The notes under the pieces are model-generated. The model ran no database searches. It was not told the origin of the DNA and worked only from the letters and a program-made list of their open reading frames with translations. The translations under genes and the position numbers were made by a program. Shown here piece after piece: positions 58,327 to 64,000 of a stretch of 64,000 bases of DNA; positions within the stretch are counted from its first letter, which is position 1, and each line of letters starts with the position of its first letter. Origin of the DNA: Streptomyces sp. ADI95-17 (GTDB lineage: Bacteria > Actinomycetota > Actinomycetes > Streptomycetales > Streptomycetaceae); contig NZ_ML123044.1 in assembly GCF_003846175.1 (NCBI RefSeq), positions 1,416,989 through 1,480,988 of the forward strand. Reading direction: 5' to 3'.

Positions 58327-58902
58327 ATGGCCAAAAACGCACCACCCCGCTGGGACCGCAAGATGCAGCAGCGGCTGGCACGCGGTGAGGCGGCGGCTCT
58401 CGGTGAGCTCTACGACCGGTTCGCCTCGCTCGTGCACAGCCAGGCCCACCGGATGCTGGACGACGAGACCGCCGCCGACCTGGTGACCCGCGAGGTCTTC
58501 GGCTACGTGTGGGAGAACCCGAACGCGTACGACCCCAAGGAGGGCTCGATGCGCTCCTGGGTGGCCCGGCTCACGCGCCGCCAGTCCGTGCGGCGGCTGC
58601 GCGAGGAGAACGGCCCGCGCGACGACCCGGACGAGGACGGGAACGGTCTGGAGGAGCGGGTGCACCGGGCCACGGTCGCGGCCCGGGCCGACTACATCGT
58701 CGCGTCCATGCCCGCCCCGCTGCGGGCCGCCCTGGAGCTCGCCTACATCCAGCGCCGGGACTACCGGCAGACCGCGGCCGACCTCGGGGTCACCGAGGAC
58801 GAGGCCCGCCGCCGGCTCCGCCTCGGGCTGCAACTGCTCTCCACCGCGCACACCCGCCCGCTCGAAGGGATGTCGCCGCCCGGATACGGACGGCCCCTGT
58901 GA
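58327..58902 (+). CDS. ECF-like RNA polymerase sigma factor
   Basis: 191 residues. Region 2 at about 18-90 (ALGELYDRFASLVHSQAHRMLDDETAADLVTREVFGYVWENPNAYD, then SMRSWVARLTRRQSVRRLRE) and region 4 at about 120-170 (PAPLRAALELAYIQRRDYRQTAADLGVTEDEARRRLRLGLQLL). It would direct RNA polymerase to its own promoter class. Its stop overlaps the start of the anti-sigma-like gene (GTGA). Confidence 0.86.
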   Translation: MAKNAPPRWDRKMQQRLARGEAAALGELYDRFASLVHSQAHRMLDDETAADLVTREVFGYVWENPNAYDPKEGSMRSWVARLTRRQSVRRLREENGPRDDPDEDGNGLEERVHRATVAARADYIVASMPAPLRAALELAYIQRRDYRQTAADLGVTEDEARRRLRLGLQLLSTAHTRPLEGMSPPGYGRPL

Positions 58903-60266
58903 CCGACGACGAGGCGGACGGCCGCGGCGACGGCGGACACGACGACGAGGTCCGGGGCGCACCGCGCATACCGGGACCCCGGGCCGCCGCGGACGACTTC
59001 GACCTCTCCGCCGTACCCCTGCCGCCGCCCGTCCCCGCGAGCCCGCCCGAGGAGCCGCGCACGCCCCCGCGGCCGACAGCACCGGAACCGGAATCCGCCG
59101 TGGCACCACCGGCCCCATCGGACCCATCGCCCCCGTCGGACCCGCCGGTGCCGGCGCACCGCGTCCTCAGGGCGCTCCTCGGCGCGTGGGCCCTGGCGGC
59201 CTGCTCGGCGGAGGAGACCGAGGCCGTCGAGGCGCATCTGACCGAGTGCGCCACCTGCGCGGACGAGGCCCTGCGGCTGCGGGACGCGGTCGGGCTGCTG
59301 CACACCGACCGCAGCCTGGATCTCGACCCGACGCTGCGGACCCGGGTGATCGACGCCTGTCTGAGCCGCCGCCCGGCCGACATCCCGGTGCCGGACTGGG
59401 CCGCTCCGTACGACGCGGAGACCGCGCGGCTCGACGCGCTGCTCCGTGACATCGGCAGTTCGGAGTGGCACGCCCCGGTACGGCTGAAGTGGTTCGAGGA
59501 CGAGCAGGAGGCCGGCCGCAAGACCACGGTCGCCGGCGTCATCGGCCATCTCATGGCCGTCGACGGACTGATCGGCGCCGCCCTGGACCTCGATGTGCCG
59601 CTCGGCGACGGAGTCCTGGGCCGGGGCGCCGACTGGCCGCTCTCGCCCACCGCACGCACCGAGCGGTACTGGTCCGCCGCGCTGCGGCCGCCCACCCGCG
59701 CGGTCCACGAGCCGTGGCGGGCGCAGAGCCACACCCTCATCCGTACGGTGTCCTTCGCCGGCCGCGGGGTCTCCGAGCTCTCCGTCTCGTACGGGGACTT
59801 CGCCCTCCCGATGCACGACGCCCTGCTGGACCGGGCCTTCGAGTGCTGGGTGCACGGCGGCGACATCGCGGAGGCGGTGGACTATCCGTACGAGCCGCCG
59901 TCCGCCGCCCACCTCAACCGGATGATCGACCTGGCGGCCCGGCTGCTGCCCGCCGCCCTCGCCGAGCGCCGCAGGACCGGTCTTGCCGGGCCCGCCCGCC
60001 ATCTGGTGACGGCCGGTTCGCCGGGCCGTTCGCTACATCTGGAGGTCGAGGGTTCGGGCGGCGGCGACTGGTACATCCCGCTGGATTCCCCGGCCGCGCT
60101 CGGATCCCCCGCGCACACCGTGGCGCAGGTCGCGCTGGACGGCGTGGAGTTCTGCCAGCTGGTGGCCGGGCACGTGCCGCCCGTCGAGGCGGCGGCCGGT
60201 CAGGAGGGCGACCGCGAGGCGATCCGCGACGTGCTCTCCGCCGCGGCCTCGCTGAGCCGCCTGTAG
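58899..60266 (+). CDS. Zinc-finger anti-sigma-like protein fused to a maleylpyruvate isomerase (MDMPI) domain
   Basis: 455 residues. A Pro-rich N-terminus (about 1-85) is followed by a ZAS-like motif HLTECATC (HxxxCxxC, about residue 119). A DinB-like MDMPI_N domain follows (about 180-340: SSEWHAPVRLKWFEDEQEAGRKTTVAGVIGHLMAVDGLIGAAL, FECWVHGGDIAEAVDYPY with likely metal-binding His). A C-terminal domain completes it. MDMPI domains bind metal and mycothiol, so the protein may sense thiol status and control the coupled sigma factor. GTG 58899 overlaps the sigma stop. Confidence 0.82.
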   Translation: MTDDEADGRGDGGHDDEVRGAPRIPGPRAAADDFDLSAVPLPPPVPASPPEEPRTPPRPTAPEPESAVAPPAPSDPSPPSDPPVPAHRVLRALLGAWALAACSAEETEAVEAHLTECATCADEALRLRDAVGLLHTDRSLDLDPTLRTRVIDACLSRRPADIPVPDWAAPYDAETARLDALLRDIGSSEWHAPVRLKWFEDEQEAGRKTTVAGVIGHLMAVDGLIGAALDLDVPLGDGVLGRGADWPLSPTARTERYWSAALRPPTRAVHEPWRAQSHTLIRTVSFAGRGVSELSVSYGDFALPMHDALLDRAFECWVHGGDIAEAVDYPYEPPSAAHLNRMIDLAARLLPAALAERRRTGLAGPARHLVTAGSPGRSLHLEVEGSGGGDWYIPLDSPAALGSPAHTVAQVALDGVEFCQLVAGHVPPVEAAAGQEGDREAIRDVLSAAASLSRL

Positions 60267-60285
60267 TTCCCTTCGTGCCGGGTGC

Positions 60286-61164
60286 TCAGGCGAAGACCAC
60301 CGTGCGGTGGCCGTTGAGCAGGATGCGGCGCTCCGCGTGCCACTTCACGGCCCGCGCCAGCGCCTGGCACTCCACGTCGCGCCCGATGGCGACCAGCTGG
60401 TCCGGGGTGACGTCGTGGCCCACCCGCTCGACCTCCTGCTCGATGATCGGCCCCTCGTCGAGGTCCGCGGTCACGTAGTGCGCCGTCGCACCGATCAGCT
60501 TCACACCGCGGGCGTGCGCCTGGTGGTACGGCTTCGCGCCCTTGAAGCTCGGCAGGAAGGAGTGGTGGATGTTGATGATCCGGCCGCTCAGCTGCTTGCA
60601 GAGGTCGTCCGAGAGGACCTGCATGTAGCGGGCGAGGACGACCAGCTCGACGTTCTCCTCGCGCACCAACTCCAGCAGCTCGGCCTCGGCCGCCGCCTTG
60701 TTGTCCCTGGTCACCGGGATGTGCCGGAAGGGGACGTTGTACGAGGCGACCAGCTCGGCGAAGTCCGTGTGGTTGGAGACGACGGCGGCGATTTCGACCG
60801 GCAGCGCACCGATCCGGGAACGGAACAGCAGGTCGTTGAGGCAGTGCCCGAACTTGCTGACCAGCAGCACGACCCGCATCCGGTCCGCGGAGCGGTGGAT
60901 CTGCCAGTCCATCCGGAAGGAGTCGCCGACGGCGGCGAAACTGGCCCGCAGCTTCTCCACGGACACCGGGGCGTCCGCCGAGAAGTGGACCCGCATGAAG
61001 AACAGGCCCGTGTCGTGGTCGCCGAACTGCTGGCTGTCCTCGATGTTGCAGCCGGTCATGAAGAGATAGCTCGACACGGCGTGCACGATGCCCTGCTTGT
61101 CGGGGCAGGAAAGAGTGAGGACGTACTGCTCGGGGGCGGCGTCGGCAGGCCGTGGCACAGTCAT
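60286..61164 (-). CDS. purU: Formyltetrahydrofolate deformylase
   Basis: 292 residues. N-terminal ACT domain (about 12-90, YVLTLSCPDKQGIVHAVSSYLFMTGCNIEDSQQFGD), then the formyltransferase-like hydrolase domain (VLLVSKFGHCLNDLLFR, ARYMQVLSDDL, INIHHSFLPSFKGAKPYHQA, ADLDEGPIIEQ). Catalytic Asn, His and Asp of PurU are in place. It releases formate from 10-formyl-THF. ATG 61164. Followed by the SCO4402-like gene on the same strand upstream. Confidence 0.94.
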   Translation of the reverse strand: MTVPRPADAAPEQYVLTLSCPDKQGIVHAVSSYLFMTGCNIEDSQQFGDHDTGLFFMRVHFSADAPVSVEKLRASFAAVGDSFRMDWQIHRSADRMRVVLLVSKFGHCLNDLLFRSRIGALPVEIAAVVSNHTDFAELVASYNVPFRHIPVTRDNKAAAEAELLELVREENVELVVLARYMQVLSDDLCKQLSGRIINIHHSFLPSFKGAKPYHQAHARGVKLIGATAHYVTADLDEGPIIEQEVERVGHDVTPDQLVAIGRDVECQALARAVKWHAERRILLNGHRTVVFA

Positions 61165-61192
61165 CCTCGTAGCGTGCCACACCGGCCGGGAA

Positions 61193-61696
61193 TCAGGCAG
61201 ATCTGGTCATGATGCGGAGCACGTCGAGGGAGCGCGGCGGTGTGTCGGGGTCCTCGCCGTCGTTGCCCGCGAGCAGCACATGGGCCTCGCGGGCGGCCAG
61301 TACCGCCTCCTGCCAGCCGTGGTGCTCCAGATACGCCGAGACGGGGGCGTCCGCGCCGACCTGGTGCATGATGCGCAGCACCCGGAGCACGGCGACGTCG
61401 ACGAGAGCGGCCTCGTTGGTGTCGCGGAAGATCGTCCCGATGTACTTCTCGGCGGACCAGTTGTCCAGCCAGGTGTCCTCGACCAGGCGGTACACGGCGT
61501 CGGTGACGTCGCCGTACCCCTCCCGGCCGGCCAGCCAGCACTCGTGGTGGAAGACGGGGTCGGAGAGCATGTGCAGCGCCGAGCGCACGTTGCTGCGCCA
61601 GCGCCACCAAGGCATGTCATTCAGCGGCATGCCGCCCATGGTGGAGGAGCGACGGCCGCGACGGGAAGAGTTCTCCGAACCTTGCTGCACGGTCAT
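61193..61696 (-). CDS. SCO4402-family protein
   Basis: 167 residues. Core MPLNDMPWWRWRSNVRSALHMLSDPVFHHECWLAGREGYGDVTDAVYRLVEDTWLDNWSAEKYIGTIF is typical of the family, here preceded by a 20-residue Ser/Arg-rich tail. All-helical and cytoplasmic. Function unknown. It lies 28 bases upstream of purU on the same strand, matching the arrangement I recall in S. coelicolor. Start ATG 61696, though an internal ATG at about 61630 would match the domain start. Confidence 0.82.
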   Translation of the reverse strand: MTVQQGSENSSRRGRRSSTMGGMPLNDMPWWRWRSNVRSALHMLSDPVFHHECWLAGREGYGDVTDAVYRLVEDTWLDNWSAEKYIGTIFRDTNEAALVDVAVLRVLRIMHQVGADAPVSAYLEHHGWQEAVLAAREAHVLLAGNDGEDPDTPPRSLDVLRIMTRSA

Positions 61697-61813
61697 CGAT
61701 CGTACGTTCCCTTTTCCGCCGACCGCACCGGCCCCTGCAATTCACCTCGATGTCACTGAGCGTTGAGCGGGTCACACTGTGGCGTTACCCCGCGGCCGGA
61801 AATGTTCGTGACC

Positions 61814-63091
61814 ATGACCGGACGGCGACGCCTCACCTTCCCCCGCCCCTACAAACTCCTCACAAGTGCGGCGGCCGGGGCGTTGCTGGTCACCGGCTGT
61901 GGCGCACTCCCTGGGGCCACGGGGGGCTCCAGGGAGCCCATCACCGTCATGACATGGGCCCCCGGCGGCGTCACGGTGCCGGACGCGGTGAACATGGCGG
62001 GCATGACCGCCATGGCCCGCACCTACGCCCGCTGGGCCAACGACAACGGCGGGCTGGCCGGTCACAAGCTGCGGGTCGTCACCTGCGACGAACAGGACAC
62101 CTCGATCGGGGCGGCGAACTGCGCGCGGCTGGCCATCAAGCAGAAGGCGGTGGCGGTGGTCGGCTCGTACAGCCGGCACGGCACTGCGTTCATGCCGCCA
62201 CTGGAGGGCGCCGGAATCCCCTACATCGGCGGGTACGGCGCTTCCGACGAGGAGTTCAGCAGCTACATCTCCTTCCCGGTCAACGGGGGCCAGCCCGCCC
62301 TGCTCGCGGGCAACGCCCGGCAGCTGTCCCGCAGTTGCGAGCGGGTGTCCGTGGTCCGCCCCGACACCCTGGCCGGCGACGGCCAGGCCTGGCTCCTCAG
62401 GACCGGCCTCACCGAGGCCGGCCGGCCCGCCCCCGCCGACATCCGGGCACCCGAGTCGGCCACTTCGTACGACGAGGCCGCCGCCCCCGCGCTCCAGGCG
62501 GCGGGGGCGTCCGACGGCTGTGTGACGGCGGTGCTCGGGAAGCGCACGGAGACCTTCTTCGACTCCTTCCGGCGGCTCGAACCGTCGTACGGGAACGTCC
62601 GGATCTCCTCCGTGCTGGGCAGCGTCGACCAGCCGCTGATCGACAGCACCGGCGGCCGGAACAGCCCGTTCGAGGGGGCGTACATCACCGGCTGGTACCC
62701 GGACGCGGGCGACGCCCGCTGGGACGCGATGCGGAACGTGATCCGCAAGCACGCCTTCGGCGACAACCGGATCGACCCGGACGACACGGGCGTGCAGACC
62801 ACCTGGATCGCGTACACCGTGCTGAAGGAGATCGTGGAGTCGGTCGACTCCGCGCAGATCACCTCCTGGAAGCTGACCTCCGCCCTCAACCAGGGCACCC
62901 CGGCGGAGACCGGCGGCCTCACCCCGGTGCTGCGCTGGGGCTTCACCGACGTGCTGGGCTCGTCCTCGTATCCCCGGATCGTCAACACCAGGGTGACGTA
63001 TCAGGTGGTGCGCGACGGCCGGCTCGTCGCGGACCGGAAGGGCTTCATGGACGTCTCGAAGACCCTGTCGGACGCCAGCGCGAGGAGCTGA
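61814..63091 (+). CDS. ABC transporter substrate-binding lipoprotein (branched-chain amino-acid type)
   Basis: 425 residues. Signal peptide with lipobox LLVTGCGAL (Cys about residue 29). The mature part is a periplasmic-binding type-1 fold (ITVMTWAPGGVTVPDAVNMAGMTAMARTYARWANDNGGLAGHKL, then VVGSYSRHGTAFMPPLEGAGIPYIGGYG). No permease or ATPase gene is in the window, so it may be an orphan sensor or recruit a permease elsewhere. ATG 61814 is chosen; GTG 61808 and ATG 61802 are alternatives in the same frame. Confidence 0.84.
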   Translation: MTGRRRLTFPRPYKLLTSAAAGALLVTGCGALPGATGGSREPITVMTWAPGGVTVPDAVNMAGMTAMARTYARWANDNGGLAGHKLRVVTCDEQDTSIGAANCARLAIKQKAVAVVGSYSRHGTAFMPPLEGAGIPYIGGYGASDEEFSSYISFPVNGGQPALLAGNARQLSRSCERVSVVRPDTLAGDGQAWLLRTGLTEAGRPAPADIRAPESATSYDEAAAPALQAAGASDGCVTAVLGKRTETFFDSFRRLEPSYGNVRISSVLGSVDQPLIDSTGGRNSPFEGAYITGWYPDAGDARWDAMRNVIRKHAFGDNRIDPDDTGVQTTWIAYTVLKEIVESVDSAQITSWKLTSALNQGTPAETGGLTPVLRWGFTDVLGSSSYPRIVNTRVTYQVVRDGRLVADRKGFMDVSKTLSDASARS

Positions 63092-63092
63092 T

Positions 63093-63131
63093 CCGCGGCG
63101 CCCGCCCGGATTCGCCGGACGGGCGCCGCGG
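63093..63131. terminator. Terminator hairpin
   Basis: A 12-bp stem CCGCGGCGCCCG (63093-63104) with CGGGCGCCGCGG (63120-63131), between the converging binding-protein and membrane-protein genes. Confidence 0.75.
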
Positions 63132-63140
63132 GACGGGCCG

Positions 63141-64000
63141 TCAGAGCTGCGTGGCCGCCCGCCGGGTCAGTCCGTACTTCGCCGCGATCGAGTTCCACAG
63201 CCCGGACGCCTGCCGCTTCGCCTTGCTCGCCTCGCCGCTCTGCACGGTGGCCGCTTGCGTCTCGGAGGTCGTACGCGCCTTCCCGTGCTTGCACACCTTC
63301 TTGCCGTTCTTGGCCTGCGCGGCCCAGGCGGCGTAGTGCTCGTCGGCGGCGGCGGAGGCCTGCCAGGCCTTGGTGAGGGAGGCGGTCAGCCGGGCGTGGT
63401 CCGGCAGCTTGTCGACGGACAGCTCTTCGAGCCGGGTCACCAGATCGCGGCGCTGCTGGGCGGCGCCCTTCAGATCGGTCACGGCCTGGTCCAGATCCGT
63501 GCAGCTCTTGGTCTTCTCGACGGCCCCGATGACCGCGGCACGGCTGTTGTTGCTGTCCGCGAGCAGCTTGTCGAGCGCCTCGGCCTGCGGCTTCGCCGGG
63601 TCGGCGGCGGCCTGCGTGGAGGGCTTCCCGGCCGGTGAACTCGCCGCGGCGACCGGCTGCTTGTCGTCCTTGCCCTTGTCGTCGCCGCCGCTCAGCAGCG
63701 CACCGGCGCCGAGCCCGACCACCGCGCAGCCGACCACGACCGCCGCGATCAGCGTGACGTGGGCCCGCTTCCTGCGCGGCGGCTGCGGCTCCTCGCCCAC
63801 CGGCTGGTACGCGGTCTGCGGCGGCTGCTGCGCCTGCGGGGCGCCCTGGTACTGCGGGGCGCCCTGGTACTGCGGGGCGCCCTGGAACTGCCGGCCCGGG
63901 TGCTGACCGGCGTGCTGGCCGGGGTCGAGCCGGGGCATCTGCTGGGTGGCGCCCGCCGGTTCGTCGTTGCGGAACAGGTTGTCGAACTCGGCGGGCGGCT
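63141..64000 (-). CDS. Membrane-anchored Gln/Ala-rich protein (5' end beyond window)
   Basis: At least 286 residues; the frame runs off the window end, so the N-terminus is not seen. The visible N-terminal part has EFDNLFRNDEP-like sequence and a Gln/Pro-rich region with tandem QYQGAP units (63845-63890), then a basic RRKRAHVT before one membrane helix (about LIAAVVVGCAVVGLGAGALLSGG). The outer domain is helical with two cysteines (TKSCTDLDQ and KVCKHG). Similar anchored proteins with an acidic FDNLFR start occur widely in Streptomyces. Function unknown. Confidence 0.72.
   Translation of the reverse strand, partial: PPAEFDNLFRNDEPAGATQQMPRLDPGQHAGQHPGRQFQGAPQYQGAPQYQGAPQAQQPPQTAYQPVGEEPQPPRRKRAHVTLIAAVVVGCAVVGLGAGALLSGGDDKGKDDKQPVAAASSPAGKPSTQAAADPAKPQAEALDKLLADSNNSRAAVIGAVEKTKSCTDLDQAVTDLKGAAQQRRDLVTRLEELSVDKLPDHARLTASLTKAWQASAAADEHYAAWAAQAKNGKKVCKHGKARTTSETQAATVQSGEASKAKRQASGLWNSIAAKYGLTRRAATQL

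Noticed and set aside
1..64000. Insertion sequences, prophage, tRNA or rRNA genes
   Set aside because: No transposase, integrase, phage structural gene or cloverleaf-type sequence was seen on either strand.

Overview
This is a chromosomal window from a high-GC actinomycete, almost certainly Streptomyces. The grounds are the very high GC in codon third positions, frequent GTG starts, coupled ATGA/GTGA stop-start overlaps, and typical Streptomyces families (DUF5753/DUF397 regulators, Uma2, a mycothiol-type MDMPI domain, a SCO4402-family protein). The two ends identify the locus. The left end carries the C-terminal part of the regulator AfsR followed by an AfsS-like small repeat protein, and the kinase AfsK lies at about 9.4-11.8 kb. 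The right end carries purU and a SCO4402-family gene. From memory this matches the afsR/afsS/afsK to purU interval of S. coelicolor, enlarged here by catabolic genes.

Layout. 0-2.8 kb: afsR (cut by the window edge) and the afsS-like gene. 3.1-3.8 kb: a VapBC-type toxin-antitoxin pair. 3.8-7.8 kb: an acyl-CoA ligase divergent from a thiolase-like/DUF35/crotonase operon. 7.8-12.8 kb: a secreted protein, a membrane protein, afsK and a VOC protein. 12.8-13.2 kb: an unusual intergenic region with five 16-bp direct repeats and three DnaA boxes. 13.2-17.1 kb: a TetR regulator, an F420-type nitroreductase, an acyl-CoA dehydrogenase (ACAD) and a second thiolase-like protein. 17.1-25 kb: a PIN remnant, a flavin oxidase, a ferredoxin/P450 pair, HtpX and PspAB, DUF1707, and DoxX/DUF35 beside a flavin monooxygenase. 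25-30 kb: Uma2, an HTH protein, a decayed ATPase, an XRE/DUF397 module and a secreted CARDB-like protein. 30-34 kb: an ADP-forming-type acyl-CoA synthetase, a crotonase and a second Uma2. 34-46.7 kb: an SDR, a two-component system with an unusual kinase, PAP2, PadR/HAAS, a flavin reductase, LysR, two MFS transporters and a GlxA-type AraC regulator. 46.7-57 kb: an ADH/ACAD/SDR operon, a cyclase-family hydrolase, a paired ACAD operon with an amidohydrolase, and a second AMP-forming CoA ligase. 57-64 kb: an EF-hand protein, STAS, a sigma factor with a fused anti-sigma protein, purU, SCO4402-like, an ABC binding lipoprotein and an Ala/Gln-rich membrane protein cut by the window end.

The most striking signal is a 15-bp palindrome, consensus CTGACGnnnCGTCAG. 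It occurs ten times, always in promoter regions and almost always beside a CoA-ester catabolism gene (near 5.4, 15.8, 15.9, 23.7, 30.3 twice, 39.5, 49.9, 55.3 and 55.4 kb). Together the genes it flanks could form a dispersed acyl-CoA degradation pathway: two AMP ligases and one ADP-type ligase, four ACADs, two thiolase/aldolase-like proteins with DUF35 partners, crotonases, SDR, ADH, a cyclase-type hydrolase, an amidohydrolase and a flavin reductase. The composition resembles steroid or alicyclic-acid catabolism, but no ring-opening steroid enzymes are seen, so the substrate is unknown. The only TetR-family protein in the window (13.2 kb) is the obvious but unproven candidate to bind the palindrome.
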